A stretch of 53,310 bases of DNA from Nocardia sp. NRRL S-836. GTDB lineage: Bacteria; Actinomycetota; Actinomycetes; Mycobacteriales; Pseudonocardiaceae. Where the stretch lies: contig NZ_LGDY01000128.1 in assembly GCF_001279525.1 (NCBI RefSeq), positions 1 through 53,310 on the forward strand, written 5' to 3'. The notes beneath the pieces were generated by a model. It had not been told where the DNA came from and ran no database searches. It was given only the letters and a program-made list of their open reading frames with translations. Both the position numbers and the translations under genes were made by a program. Numbering within the stretch: the first letter of the stretch is position 1; each line of letters starts with the position of its first letter. Of the stretch, positions 10,276 to 19,645 are shown piece by piece.

Positions 10276-12390
10276 TCAGCGCGGCATCCGCAGCAACAGC
10301 AGCGAGCGTCCCTCCATCGTGAGCTTCGTGTGCGGCAGCAGGGCCGTGGTGTCCACCGGCGAGCCGTCGAGCGTCGTCGTGTCCAGGAACGGCTCGTAGC
10401 CCGGCCCGTACCGCTCGTGCGGCAGGGTCACGGTGACCGCGTCCGCGCCGGCGTGCATCAGCAGCAGCCACGAGTCGTCCGAGACCAGCTCACCGTCGCG
10501 CGTGCGCGACAGGCAGTTCGAGCCGTCGATGAACATGCCGAGCGTCCGCCTGCTCTCGTCGAACCAGTCGGTCTCGGCCATCTCCAGCCCGTCCGGCCGG
10601 AACCACACCAGGTCCGGGTTGCCGCTCGGCGTCGTGCGGCCCTCGAAGAACTGCGGCTGCCGCAGCGCGGGCGAGGACGCGCGCAGGTCGATCAGCCGCT
10701 GCGTGAAACCGAGCAACGCCTCGCTCGCGTCCGTCGTGGCCCAGTCGACCCACGAGACCTCGTTGTCGAGGCAGTACGCGTTGTTGTTGCCGCCCTGCGT
10801 CCGCCACATCTCGTCGCCCGCGACCATCATCGGCGTGCCGGTCGACAGCAGCAGCGTGGCGAGCAGGTTGCGGGCCTGCTTCGCGCGCAGCGCCAGGACG
10901 GCGCGGTTCGTCGTCTCGCCCTCGGCACCGCAGTTCCACGACCGGTTGTCGTTCGTGCCGTCCCGGTTCTGCTCGCCGTTCTCCTCGTTGTGCTTGTCGT
11001 TGTAGGACACCAGGTCCCGCAGCGTGAACCCGTCGTGCGCGGTGACGAAGTTGATCGACTGCCACGGCCGGCGCAGGTCGTCGGCGTAGAGGTCGGACGA
11101 GCCGGAGAGCCGGTAGGCGAGGTCGCGCACCGACGTGTGGCCGCGCCAGAAGTCGCGCACCGTGTCGCGGTACCGGCCGTTCCACTCCGCCCACTGCACG
11201 CCGAAGTCGCCCACCCGGTAGCCGTCACCGGTCGCGTCCCACGGCTCGGCGATCAGCTTCGCGCGGCACAGCACCGGGTCCGTGGTGATCGCGGTCAGCA
11301 GCGCCGAGTGGCGGTCGAAGAAGCCGCCGCCGGGACGGCCCATCGTCGAGGCGAGGTCGAACCGGAACCCGTCCACGCCCATCTCGTCCGCCCAGTACCG
11401 CAGCGAGTCCGTCACCAGGCGCACGACCTGCGGCGACCCGGCGTCCAGCGTGTTGCCGCAGCCCGTGATGTCCACCGTGCTGCCGCCACCCGCGTGCAGG
11501 TAGTAGCCCGGCGCGTCGAACCCGCGGAAGCTCAGCGTCGGCCCGTCCGGACCGCCCTCGCAGGTGTGGTTGTAGACGACGTCGATCAGCACCTCGATGT
11601 TCGCCGCGTGCAGCGCCGCGACCATCGTGCGGAACTCCTGCACCTCGTTGCCCGGCTCGCTGGCGTAGGCGGGATGCGGCGCGAAGTAGGCCAGCGGCGA
11701 GTAGCCCCAGTAGTTGCTCGCGCCGCGGCTGATCAGCGACGGCTCGTCCTGGAACGCCTGGACGGGCAGCAGCTCGACGGTCGTGACGCCCAGCCTGCTC
11801 AGGTGCTCGACCGCGGCGGGGTGCGCGAGACCGAGGTAGGTGCCGCGGAGCCGCTCGGGGATGTCCGGGTGGTTCTTCGTGAAGCCCTTCACGTGCAGCT
11901 CGTAGATGACGGCTTCCTCGAACGGCACCTCCGGCTTGGTGCCGGTGTTCGCGCCGCCCGGCGAGCTGACGACGGAGAGGGGGACGAACCCCAGCGAGTC
12001 CGCCGCGGACGGCGGGCCGTGCATCGGGTCGCCGACGTACCCCAGCGCCCGCGTGAGGTCCGTGACCCCGCCGGTGATCTGCCGCGCGTACGGGTCGACC
12101 AGCAGCTTCGCCGGGTTGCAGCGCAGGCCGCGGCCCGTGTCGTACGGGCCGTGCACGCGGAAGCCGTAGCGCTGGCCGGGTGTGACGCCGGGCACCAGGC
12201 CGTGCCACACGCCGAACGTCCGCTCGGTCAGCTCGACCCGTTTCTCCGTCCCGTCCTCGTCGACCAGGCAGACCTCGACCGCGTCGGCGACGGGGGACGT
12301 CACCGCGAAACGCACACCGCCCGCCTCGGCGTGTGCCCCCAGGGGGAACGGGCGGCCTGCCAGCACCTCGGACTCGGGTCGCGTAGCCAT
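10276..12390 (-). CDS. glgX: glycogen debranching enzyme GlgX (GH13_11)
   Basis: Isoamylase-type debranching enzyme of 704 aa that hydrolyses alpha-1,6 branches of glycogen. An N-terminal CBM48-like domain (PFPLGAHAEAGGVRFAV) precedes the barrel, with the four GH13 regions IDVVYNHT, DGFRFDLAS (nucleophile Asp), LIAEPWD (acid/base Glu) and FVTAHDGFTL. The ATG at 12390 (MATRPESEV) fits the family better than the longer frame. It is separate from the glgE/glgP group but acts on the same polymer, supplying short outer chains released after phosphorylase action. Confidence 0.95.
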   Translation of the reverse strand: MATRPESEVLAGRPFPLGAHAEAGGVRFAVTSPVADAVEVCLVDEDGTEKRVELTERTFGVWHGLVPGVTPGQRYGFRVHGPYDTGRGLRCNPAKLLVDPYARQITGGVTDLTRALGYVGDPMHGPPSAADSLGFVPLSVVSSPGGANTGTKPEVPFEEAVIYELHVKGFTKNHPDIPERLRGTYLGLAHPAAVEHLSRLGVTTVELLPVQAFQDEPSLISRGASNYWGYSPLAYFAPHPAYASEPGNEVQEFRTMVAALHAANIEVLIDVVYNHTCEGGPDGPTLSFRGFDAPGYYLHAGGGSTVDITGCGNTLDAGSPQVVRLVTDSLRYWADEMGVDGFRFDLASTMGRPGGGFFDRHSALLTAITTDPVLCRAKLIAEPWDATGDGYRVGDFGVQWAEWNGRYRDTVRDFWRGHTSVRDLAYRLSGSSDLYADDLRRPWQSINFVTAHDGFTLRDLVSYNDKHNEENGEQNRDGTNDNRSWNCGAEGETTNRAVLALRAKQARNLLATLLLSTGTPMMVAGDEMWRTQGGNNNAYCLDNEVSWVDWATTDASEALLGFTQRLIDLRASSPALRQPQFFEGRTTPSGNPDLVWFRPDGLEMAETDWFDESRRTLGMFIDGSNCLSRTRDGELVSDDSWLLLMHAGADAVTVTLPHERYGPGYEPFLDTTTLDGSPVDTTALLPHTKLTMEGRSLLLLRMPR

Positions 12391-12506
12391 GCCTCTGATC
12401 TTGGCATCCGGCACCGACAAAAAACTTGAGACATCACACAGGCGGACCAGCGGTCCCGCCGGGTGTGAGGTGCACCCCGATGAGTGGTCGGTCGGAGGCC
12501 GTTCGG

Positions 12507-12512
12507 AACAAT
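12507..12512 (+). promoter_or_regulatory. putative leaderless -10 box of ABC ATPase gene
   Basis: AACAAT lies 6 nt before the GTG at 12519; no Shine-Dalgarno sequence precedes it. Confidence 0.4.
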
Positions 12513-12518
12513 GGGGGC

Positions 12519-13322
12519 GTGGCGGACGTCGACGTGACAGATCTGGTCGTGCACATGGCGGGCGTGTCGGTCCGCCGGGGAAAGAACACGCTGGTCGGCA
12601 ACATCGACTGGAGCGTGGAGCTGGACGAGCGCTGGGTGGTGCTGGGCCCGAACGGCGCCGGCAAGACCACCCTGCTGAGGCTCTCCAGCGCCGACCTGCA
12701 CCCGACCAAGGGCAAGGTCCACCTCCTGGGCGAACGCCTGGGCAAGACGGACGTGCAGGAGCTCAAGCCCCGGATCGGGCTGTGCTCGGCGGCCCTCGGT
12801 GGCCGCATCCCGCCGGACGAGACGGTCGTCGACCTCGTCGTCTCGGCCGGCTACGCGGTCCTCGGCCGCTGGCGCGAGGAGTACGGCAAGCAGGACACCG
12901 ACCGCGCCCGCGAGCTGCTCGGCACCCTGGGCATGGCACACCTCGCCGACCGCCTCTACGGCACGCTGAGCGAGGGCGAGCGCAAGCGCACGCTCATCGC
13001 CCGCGCGTTGATGACCGACCCCGAGATGCTGCTGCTCGACGAGCCCGCCGCGGGCCTCGACCTGGGCGGCCGTGAGGACCTCGTGGCGAAGCTCTCCGAG
13101 CTGGCGCTCGACCCGGACGCGCCCGCGATGGTGCTGGTCACGCACCACGTCGAGGAGATCCCGCCCGGCTTCACGCACGCGCTGCTGCTGCGCGAGGGCT
13201 CGATCGTGGCGCAGGGGCTCCTGGAGGACACCCTCACCGAGGAGAACCTCTCGAAGACGTTCGGCCAGGACCTGGAGCTGCAGAGGTCAGGGGACCGCTT
13301 CTTCGCCCGCCGCAAGGTCTGA
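12519..13322 (+). CDS. stand-alone ABC transporter ATP-binding protein
   Basis: A 267-aa nucleotide-binding protein with Walker A GPNGAGKTT, Q-loop region IGLCSAAL, signature LSEGERKRTLIARAL, Walker B LLLDEPAAGLD and the switch His in VLVTHHVEEIP. The order and spacing are those of YlmA/metal-type ABC ATPases. No permease or binding protein adjoins it, so it may serve a distant permease or work without one. GTG 12519 was chosen because the upstream in-frame region lacks family similarity and an AACAAT box precedes this codon. A hairpin at 13351-13377 follows. Confidence 0.9.
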   Translation: MADVDVTDLVVHMAGVSVRRGKNTLVGNIDWSVELDERWVVLGPNGAGKTTLLRLSSADLHPTKGKVHLLGERLGKTDVQELKPRIGLCSAALGGRIPPDETVVDLVVSAGYAVLGRWREEYGKQDTDRARELLGTLGMAHLADRLYGTLSEGERKRTLIARALMTDPEMLLLDEPAAGLDLGGREDLVAKLSELALDPDAPAMVLVTHHVEEIPPGFTHALLLREGSIVAQGLLEDTLTEENLSKTFGQDLELQRSGDRFFARRKV

Positions 13323-13350
13323 GTTTTTGGCCGCTGCTTCGCAGGCGGCG

Positions 13351-13377
13351 GCGAGTTCGCCGGGAAGCCGAACTCGC
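13351..13377 (+). terminator. hairpin terminator after ABC ATPase gene
   Basis: GCGAGTTCG (13351-13359) and CGAACTCGC (13369-13377) form a perfect 9-bp stem with a 9-nt loop. Confidence 0.6.
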
Positions 13378-13430
13378 GACTACTGAGCGGTAACGTACGG
13401 TCTGCCCGGCACTCATCGAGGAGGATTGCT

Positions 13431-14210
13431 TTGGCTGAGTTCGTCAGGCTCGAGGTCGAGGACGGGATCGGCACGATCCGGCTGGATCGGCCGCCGATGA
13501 ACGCGCTGAACCGGCAGGTGCAGAGCGAGCTCCAGGCCGCGGCCAGGGAGGCCTCCGAGCGGTCCGACGTGTACGCGGTGGTCGTCTACGGCGGCGAGAA
13601 GGTGTTCGCGGCCGGTGCGGACGTCAAGGAGTTCGCGAAGATCTCCCACGCCGAGATGACGTTGCGGGCCAAGGGCCTGTCCGACGCGCTCGGTGCGCTG
13701 GCCACCGTTCCCAAGCCGACGGTCGCGGCGATCACCGGCTACGCGCTGGGCGGCGGCTTCGAGGTCGCCCTCGGCTGCGACCGGCGCATCGCGGGCGACA
13801 ACGCCAAGCTCGGCCAGCCGGAGATCCTGCTCGGCCTGATCCCCGGTGGTGGCGGCACACAGCGCCTCGCCCGGCTGATCGGTCCGTCGAAGACCAAGGA
13901 CCTGCTGTACACCGGCCGGTTCGTCGGCGCCCAGGAGGCGCTGGAGATCGGCATGGTCGACGAGGTCGTCGCACCCGACGACGTCTACGCCGCCGCGCTG
14001 CGCTGGGCCAGGCAGTTCGTCGGCGGGCCGGTGCTCGCGCTCGCCGCGACCAAGGCCGCCGTCGACGGCGGGCTCGACACCGACCTGGAGTCGGGCCTGA
14101 AGCTCGAAAGCCACCTCTTCGCGGCCCTGTTCGCGACCGAGGACAAGAAGGCCGGCGTGGAGTCGTTCATCGAGAACGGTCCCGGGAAGGCGAAGTTCAG
14201 TGGCAACTGA
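13431..14210 (+). CDS. enoyl-CoA hydratase/isomerase (EchA8-like)
   Basis: Crotonase-fold protein of 259 aa. The oxyanion-hole segments AGADVKEFA and GYALGGGFEVALGCD are present, as are catalytic-site glutamates in GQPEILLGLIPGGGGTQRL. The length and sequence match the broad-range enoyl-CoA hydratase EchA8 of mycobacteria, acting in fatty-acid beta-oxidation. Start is TTG at 13431 with a perfect AGGAGG 6 nt before. It begins a three-gene operon: its last 11 nt overlap the methyltransferase start. Confidence 0.93.
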   Translation: MAEFVRLEVEDGIGTIRLDRPPMNALNRQVQSELQAAAREASERSDVYAVVVYGGEKVFAAGADVKEFAKISHAEMTLRAKGLSDALGALATVPKPTVAAITGYALGGGFEVALGCDRRIAGDNAKLGQPEILLGLIPGGGGTQRLARLIGPSKTKDLLYTGRFVGAQEALEIGMVDEVVAPDDVYAAALRWARQFVGGPVLALAATKAAVDGGLDTDLESGLKLESHLFAALFATEDKKAGVESFIENGPGKAKFSGN

Positions 14211-15156
14211 CCCCGCACCCAACCCGCACGCCACGGCCGAAGAGGTCGAGGCCGCGTACAAGGACACCAAGCTCGCGCAGGTGCTCTACCACGACTGGGA
14301 AGCCGGCACGTACGACGAGAAGTGGTCGATCTCCTACGACGACCGCTGCATCACCTACGCGACGGACCGCTTCCGCGCCGCCGCCGGTGACGTCGGCCCG
14401 TACGGGCACGCGCTGGAACTGGGCTGCGGCACCGGTTTCTTTCTGCTGAACCTCATGCAGGGCGGGGTGATCGAGAAGGGGTCGGTCACCGACCTGTCGC
14501 CCGGCATGGTCGAGGTCGCGCTGCGCAACGCGGAGCACCTCGGGCTGGACGTCGACGGCCGGGTCGCCGACGCCGAGCGGATCCCGTACGACGACGACAC
14601 GTTCGACCTCGTCGTGGGCCACGCGGTGCTGCACCACATCCCCGACGTGGAGGCGGCGATGCGCGAGGTGCTGCGGGTGCTCAAGCCCGGCGGCAAGTTC
14701 GTGTTCGCCGGCGACCCGACGAACATCGGCAACTTCTACGCCCGCAAGCTCGGCCAGGCGACGTGGTGGCTGACCACCACGGTCACCAAGGCCGTGCCGG
14801 TGCTGAACGGGTGGCGCCGCCCGCAGGAGGAGCTCGACGAGTCCTCCCGTGCGGCCGCGCTGGAAGCCGTCGTCGACCTGCACACGTTCGACCCCGACCA
14901 GCTGGAGGCCACGGCCCGGCGCGCGGGTGCGACCGAGGTCAAGGCCGTCACCGACGAGCTGTCGGCGGCGTTCTTCGGCTGGCCGGTGCGCACGTTCGAG
15001 GCCGCCGTGCCGCGCGAGAAGCTCGGGTTCGGCTGGGCGATGTTCGCCTACCGCACCTGGCAGAACCTCTCCTGGGTCGACCAGAACGTCCTCGCGAAGG
15101 TCCTGCCGCGCGAGGTGTTCTACAACGTGTCGATCACCGGCAGGAAGTCGAAGTAG
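14200..15156 (+). CDS. class I SAM-dependent methyltransferase
   Basis: A 318-aa methyltransferase of the UbiE/type-11 kind. The SAM-binding motif ALELGCGTGFFLLNL (about residues 70-84) and VTDLSPGMVEVA, DLVVGHAVLHHIPD and VLRVLKPGGKFVF are all visible. A C-terminal extension of about 120 residues is rich in aromatic residues. The GTG start lies 11 nt inside the enoyl-CoA hydratase gene. The substrate is not evident; the operon partner suggests a lipid or CoA-linked substrate but this is conjecture. Confidence 0.9.
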   Translation: MATDPAPNPHATAEEVEAAYKDTKLAQVLYHDWEAGTYDEKWSISYDDRCITYATDRFRAAAGDVGPYGHALELGCGTGFFLLNLMQGGVIEKGSVTDLSPGMVEVALRNAEHLGLDVDGRVADAERIPYDDDTFDLVVGHAVLHHIPDVEAAMREVLRVLKPGGKFVFAGDPTNIGNFYARKLGQATWWLTTTVTKAVPVLNGWRRPQEELDESSRAAALEAVVDLHTFDPDQLEATARRAGATEVKAVTDELSAAFFGWPVRTFEAAVPREKLGFGWAMFAYRTWQNLSWVDQNVLAKVLPREVFYNVSITGRKSK

Positions 15157-15160
15157 GGCG

Positions 15161-16321
15161 TTGGGGTACGCGTTCACCTCGGACGACGTGGCGTTCCTGC
15201 GGTCGGCCGCCGGAACCGCCGCACTCGCCGAGGTGGACGCGCTGCCGTTCACGGACGCCTCCCGCCTGCACGACGTCGGCGTCGCGCGCCGGCTGCTCGG
15301 TGACGGCTTCGCGCCGGTCGTGGAGACCGTGCTGCTGCGCCGCAGGGCACTGTCCAAACTGGACGACTCCGGGGGCTGGCTGTTCACCGACGACGCGTTG
15401 CAGCAGGCCACCGCCTCCGCGGTCGCCCGCCACCGCGCCGAACGCTTCCGCGGCCGTGACGTCCACGACGTGACGTGCTCGATCGGCGCGGACCTCGTGG
15501 CGTTGCGGGAGGTCGCGGCCCGCTGCCTGGGCTCCGACCTCGACCCGGTCCGGCTCGCCATGGCGCGCAACAACGTCCCGGACGCGCTCGTCGTCAGGGC
15601 CGACGCCCTGAAACCGGTCTCGAAGGCCACGGCGGTCACCGTCGACCCGGCCCGCCGCGACGCCTCCGGCCGCCGCAGGTGGCACCCGCAGGACTTCCTG
15701 CCGCCGCTGGACGAGCTGGCCGAGGTCTACGCGCACACCGACCTCGCGGTGAAGTGCGCGCCCGGCATCGACTTCGCGGTCGCGCCGTGGGCCGGCGAGG
15801 TCGAGCTGGTGTCGCTGGACGGCTCGGTCCGCGAGGCCTGCCTGTGGACCAGGGGCCTGGCCACGCCGGGGGTGTCCCGCCGCGCCACGGTCCTCCACGG
15901 CGGCGGGACGTGGACGCTCACCGACGCCGAACCCGACGACTGCCCGGTCGGCCCGCCGGGGGAGTGGCTCGTCGACCCGGACGGCGCCGTCGTGCGCGCG
16001 GGCCTGGTGCGGCACTACGCGGCCCGGCACGGCCTGCACCAGCTCGACGAGCGCATCGCGTACCTCAGCGGTCCGAAGCCGCCGCCGGGCATCCGGGCGT
16101 TCCGCGTGCTCGACCACGCGCACTACACCGAGAAGGCGTTGAGGTCGCTGGTGAAGGCGCGCGGGATCGGCAGGTTGGAGATCCTGGTGCGCGGGCTCGA
16201 CATCGACCCGAACACGTTGCGCAAACGGCTCAAGCTCGCCGGTCGCGACGAGGCCGCGGTCGTGCTGACCAGGATCGGCGCGAAGCCGGTCATGGTGCTG
16301 TGCCGGGCCGAACGGACCTGA
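15161..16321 (+). CDS. THUMP-like domain class I methyltransferase
   Basis: A 386-aa protein of the actinobacterial THUMP-like family. The N-terminus GYAFTSDDVAFLRS is followed by VVETVLLRRRALSKL, a SAM-binding core DVTCSIGADLVALRE, LGSDLDPVRLAMARNN and TVDPARRDASGRR, and the C-terminal THUMP-like part RLEILVRGLDIDPNTLRKRL. It may modify RNA. Start TTG 15161 lies 4 bp after the preceding stop, with GTAGGG close by. Its last 32 bp overlap the tail of the convergent AfsR-type gene. Confidence 0.87.
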   Translation: MGYAFTSDDVAFLRSAAGTAALAEVDALPFTDASRLHDVGVARRLLGDGFAPVVETVLLRRRALSKLDDSGGWLFTDDALQQATASAVARHRAERFRGRDVHDVTCSIGADLVALREVAARCLGSDLDPVRLAMARNNVPDALVVRADALKPVSKATAVTVDPARRDASGRRRWHPQDFLPPLDELAEVYAHTDLAVKCAPGIDFAVAPWAGEVELVSLDGSVREACLWTRGLATPGVSRRATVLHGGGTWTLTDAEPDDCPVGPPGEWLVDPDGAVVRAGLVRHYAARHGLHQLDERIAYLSGPKPPPGIRAFRVLDHAHYTEKALRSLVKARGIGRLEILVRGLDIDPNTLRKRLKLAGRDEAAVVLTRIGAKPVMVLCRAERT

Positions 16322-18968
16322 GCCGCTCCAGCAGCGGTTCGGTGTCCTTCTCGTGGTTGTGCAGCTTCGTCAGCCGCAGGGACTCCTCCCACAGCCGCAC
16401 GGCCTCGTCCTGCTCACCCAGCGCGAGCTTGACGTCGCCGATCATCATCAGGTTGTGCGAGAACGAGTAGGTCTCGTCGAGGCCACGCCGCACCGCCAGC
16501 GCGGCCTCGAAGTGCTCCAGCGCGGTGCGCAGGTCGCCCGCCCGTTGTGCCACCTCGCCGAGGAGGTTCAGCGAACCGGACTCGCTGATCGGTGAGCCGA
16601 GCTCGCGGCTGAGCCGCAGCGACTCCCGCAGGTGCGGCACCGCCTCCTCGTCCCGGCCGAGCCGGAGCAGGACGGCGCCGAGGGTGTTGAGCGCGTGCAC
16701 CTCGTTCGACCGCCGGCCCAGCTCCCGGTAGGCCGGCAGGGCCTGCCGCGCGTGCGGCAGCGCCTCCTCGTCGCGGTGCAGGATGTGCAGCCGCCACGCC
16801 AGCGCCAGGTGCACGTGCGACTCCCGGAGCCGGTCACCCGCGGCGTGGCCCAGCGCGTGGCGCAGGTGGGTGAGGCCTTCCTCGGAGCGGTGGGCCTTGG
16901 CCAGCGAGGTGCCCATCATCTGGTGCGCCATCGCGAGCACCGCCCGGTCGCCGAGCTGTTCCGCCGCCGCCACGCCGCGTTGCCACGACAGGACATCGTC
17001 GTCCACCTTCCCGCGCCGCCAGTGGTAGGAGCCCAGCACCCACGCGAACCGCCAGACCAGGTCGTGGCCGCCCCGCGCGGCGGCGGTCCGCGCGCTCGCG
17101 AGCAGGCAGCCGTGCTCGGCGTCGAACCAGGCCAGTGCCTCGGGGTGGGTGACGGCGGGGGCGGGGATCGGCGGGATCTCCCCCGGTGGTGTGCGGTGCG
17201 GGTCGAGCACCTGGTCGTACCCGCGGGCGAGCCCGAGATACGCCCGCAGGACCCGGTCCAGCGCCGTCTCGCGCTCGTCCGCGGTGAGCACACGGGCGCG
17301 TTCGATGGCGTACTGGCGCACCAGGTCGTGCATCCGGTACCGGCCATGGGAGTCCTTGGCCACCAACGATGTCCGCGCCAGCCCGTCCAGCGTTTTCGCG
17401 GCCGCGACCGGTGCGCGGTCGAGCAGGTGGGCGGCGGCGGGCAGGGCGATGTCGGGGCCCGGTGCGATGGCGAGGAGCTCGAACGCGCGGCTTTCCTCGC
17501 CCGTCAACGCCTGGTGCGACCACGAGAGCACGGCCGGCAGGCTGGCGCTGGCCTCGTCGCTGTCGAGCGCCTCGATGCCCGACGCGCGCAGCTCGTGCGC
17601 GATGACCCCGAGCCTGAGGTGCGACCGGCCGGCGATGATGCCCAGTGCCAGCGGGAAGCCGCCGGTCAGGCCGATCACCTCGGCGACCTCGGCGGGGTCC
17701 GCCGTGGGGAAGCGGGCGGTCAGCAGCTCGCGCGCCTCGTGATCCGGCAACGGTTCCAGCACGATCTGCCGGGCACCGTGCGCCGTGGCGAGGCCGGGCA
17801 GGTGGCGGCGGCTGGTGACCAGCACCGCGCAGGTCGTGCCGCCCGGCAGCAGCGGCGTGACGTGCTCGGAGTCGGCCGCGTTGTCCAGCACGAGCAGCAT
17901 CCGCTTGTCCGCCAACGTGCTGCGCAGCAGGGCCGCCTGCGCGTGCGGGTCGGTCGGGCGGCCCTCGGAGGACACGCCCAGCGCGTCCAGGAACCCGCGC
18001 ACGGCCACGGCCGAGGGCATCGGCGTCTCCTCCGGGCTGAAGCCGCGCAGGTCGACGTGCAGCTGGCCGTCCGGGAACTCCCGCTGGTGCTCGTGCGCCC
18101 ACCGCAGCACGAGCCACGTCTTGCCCATCCCGCCGGGACCGACGACCGCCGTCACCGGAGCACGGCCGGTGAGCGCGGCCAGCTCCCCGGTGCGGCCGAC
18201 GAACGTGGCCGGTGGCGCCGGCAGCTGGCGTGGCACGTCCTTCGCCACCAGCAGGGCCGGGTCGTCGCGCAGGATCCGCTGGTGCAGGTCGCTCACGGCC
18301 TGGCCGGGGTCGGCGCCGAGCTCCTCGGCCAGCGTGGCGCGCAGCCCGCGGTGGTGCTCCAGCGCGTCGGCACTGCGACCGGCCCGGTGCAGCGCCAGCA
18401 TGTACTGCGCCGCAACGCGTTCGTCCAGCGGGTGGGCCTGCGCCCGGTGGGCCAGCTCGTCCACCAGCCCGGCGCCCTCGCCGAGCCGCAGCCGCACGTC
18501 GGCCAGGTCCGTGGCGGCCGTGAGCCGTTGCCGCTCCAGCAATTCGCGGGTGTGCTCGGCCCACGCGCCGCCGATCCCGGTGAGCGCCTGGCCACGCCAC
18601 AGCGCGAGCGCCTCGGTGAGCAGCTCGGCCGCGGCCTCGCCGGGCGCACCGGCGGCCCGCGCGGTCAGCTCCCCGAACCGGTGAACGTCCACTGTGGACC
18701 GCTCGACGTCGAGCACGTACCCGCCGGAACGTTGTTTCACCACACCGGGCAGCACCGCGCGCAGCCGGGAGACGTAGCTCGCCAGCGTCAGCTTCGCGCG
18801 GTACGGCGGGTGGTCGCCCCAGATCCGGTCGGCCAGCACGCCGGACGGCACGACCTGGCCCGCGTCCAGCGCCAGCGCGGCCAGCACGCACCGCCGCCTG
18901 GCCGGTCCGAGTGCGACCGGCTCACCCCCGGCGTGGGCGACGACCTCCCCCAGAAGCCCGAACTCCAC
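16290..18968 (-). CDS. AfsR/SARP-family transcriptional regulator
   Basis: An 892-aa regulator with a winged-helix SARP DNA-binding domain (about 1-95), bacterial transcriptional activation domain (95-240), an NB-ARC ATPase with P-loop VVGPGGMGKTW (about 275-285) and LLVLDNAAD, and C-terminal TPR repeats (about 640-880). Such proteins activate secondary metabolism or stress genes. The GTG at 18968 has TACCGT (complement of 18977-18982) 8 nt upstream and no Shine-Dalgarno sequence, so it is probably leaderless. No biosynthetic cluster adjoins it. Its 3' end overlaps the convergent THUMP-like gene by 32 bp. Confidence 0.93.
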   Translation of the reverse strand: MEFGLLGEVVAHAGGEPVALGPARRRCVLAALALDAGQVVPSGVLADRIWGDHPPYRAKLTLASYVSRLRAVLPGVVKQRSGGYVLDVERSTVDVHRFGELTARAAGAPGEAAAELLTEALALWRGQALTGIGGAWAEHTRELLERQRLTAATDLADVRLRLGEGAGLVDELAHRAQAHPLDERVAAQYMLALHRAGRSADALEHHRGLRATLAEELGADPGQAVSDLHQRILRDDPALLVAKDVPRQLPAPPATFVGRTGELAALTGRAPVTAVVGPGGMGKTWLVLRWAHEHQREFPDGQLHVDLRGFSPEETPMPSAVAVRGFLDALGVSSEGRPTDPHAQAALLRSTLADKRMLLVLDNAADSEHVTPLLPGGTTCAVLVTSRRHLPGLATAHGARQIVLEPLPDHEARELLTARFPTADPAEVAEVIGLTGGFPLALGIIAGRSHLRLGVIAHELRASGIEALDSDEASASLPAVLSWSHQALTGEESRAFELLAIAPGPDIALPAAAHLLDRAPVAAAKTLDGLARTSLVAKDSHGRYRMHDLVRQYAIERARVLTADERETALDRVLRAYLGLARGYDQVLDPHRTPPGEIPPIPAPAVTHPEALAWFDAEHGCLLASARTAAARGGHDLVWRFAWVLGSYHWRRGKVDDDVLSWQRGVAAAEQLGDRAVLAMAHQMMGTSLAKAHRSEEGLTHLRHALGHAAGDRLRESHVHLALAWRLHILHRDEEALPHARQALPAYRELGRRSNEVHALNTLGAVLLRLGRDEEAVPHLRESLRLSRELGSPISESGSLNLLGEVAQRAGDLRTALEHFEAALAVRRGLDETYSFSHNLMMIGDVKLALGEQDEAVRLWEESLRLTKLHNHEKDTEPLLERLRSVRPGTAP

Positions 18969-18988
18969 AGTCCGCCACGGTACCGGGA

Positions 18989-19555
18989 TCAGTGCGGGGC
19001 GAAGGCCGAAAGCACGAGGTCCAGCCGGTCCTCGTCCAGGTCGGGCCGCAGCCGCTGCCCGTGGCGCAGCGTGGCGATGCCGTGCAGGGCGCTCCAGAAC
19101 GCCTCGGCGAGCACGTCGAGGTCGCGGCCATCCGCGACGGGTTCCAGCGCGGCGACGATCTCGCCGAACGACGTGCGCAGCTCGACCGGCGTCTCGTCGC
19201 TGCCGAACGCGATGTCGATCCGCTGCACGAACATGGCGTCGTAGAGCGCGGGCCGTTCGCGGGCGAACCGCAGGTACGTCTCCGCGAGAGCGCGCAACGG
19301 CGCGGTGGCGGTCGTGCGCGCGTCGCGCATCTGCCGGCCGAGGTCGGCGAAGCCCTGGACCGCGACCGCGCGCACGATCGCGTCCTTGCCCTTGAAGTGG
19401 CTGTAGAGCACCGGCTGGCTGTACTCGACCTTCTCGGCCAGCCTGCGGGTCGTCACCGCGTCCCAGCCGTCCGACTCGGCCAGCTCGCGGGCCGTGTCGA
19501 TGATCAGCTGATGGCGCTCTGCTCGTTCGCGCTCCCGGCGCTGCTGGACGGACAC
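18989..19555 (-). CDS. TetR-family repressor of the adjacent DUF4267 gene
   Basis: A TetR regulator of 188 aa. The helix-turn-helix is DAVTTRRLAEKVEYSQPVLYSHFKGKDAIV, split here as DAVTTRRLAEKVEYSQ and PVLYSHFKGKD; the C-terminal half is a ligand-binding helical domain. A start at 19582 would place the operator inside the gene. I prefer GTG 19555 because TAGATT lies 7 nt upstream (complement 19563-19568), overlapping operator 1, which implies autorepression. It is divergent from the membrane protein gene at 19646. Confidence 0.9.
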   Translation of the reverse strand: MSVQQRRERERAERHQLIIDTARELAESDGWDAVTTRRLAEKVEYSQPVLYSHFKGKDAIVRAVAVQGFADLGRQMRDARTTATAPLRALAETYLRFARERPALYDAMFVQRIDIAFGSDETPVELRTSFGEIVAALEPVADGRDLDVLAEAFWSALHGIATLRHGQRLRPDLDEDRLDLVLSAFAPH

Positions 19556-19564
19556 GACACCAAA

Positions 19565-19579
19565 TCTAGCACTGCTAGA
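19565..19579. promoter_or_regulatory. TetR operator 1
   Basis: TCTAGCACTGCTAGA is a perfect 15-bp palindrome. It overlaps the -10 box of the TetR gene and adjoins TAGACA (19576-19581), the likely -35 of the divergent gene (17-bp spacer to TAGCGT at 19599-19604). Confidence 0.85.
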
Positions 19580-19615
19580 CATTCGAGCGAAGATAGATTA
19601 GCGTCGCTCGTGTCG

Positions 19616-19628
19616 CTAGCAGTGCTAG
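19616..19628. promoter_or_regulatory. TetR operator 2
   Basis: CTAGCAGTGCTAG repeats the operator-1 core; the centres are 50 bp apart. It lies just downstream of the predicted transcription start of the DUF4267 gene, 18 bp before its ATG. Confidence 0.85.
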
Positions 19629-19645
19629 ATCTCTGGAGGGTTGTC

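Noticed and set aside
16290..18968. AfsR-type regulator as a sign of a biosynthetic gene cluster.
   Set aside because: No polyketide, peptide synthetase, RiPP or terpene genes occur in the window; neighbours are housekeeping or hydrolase genes.
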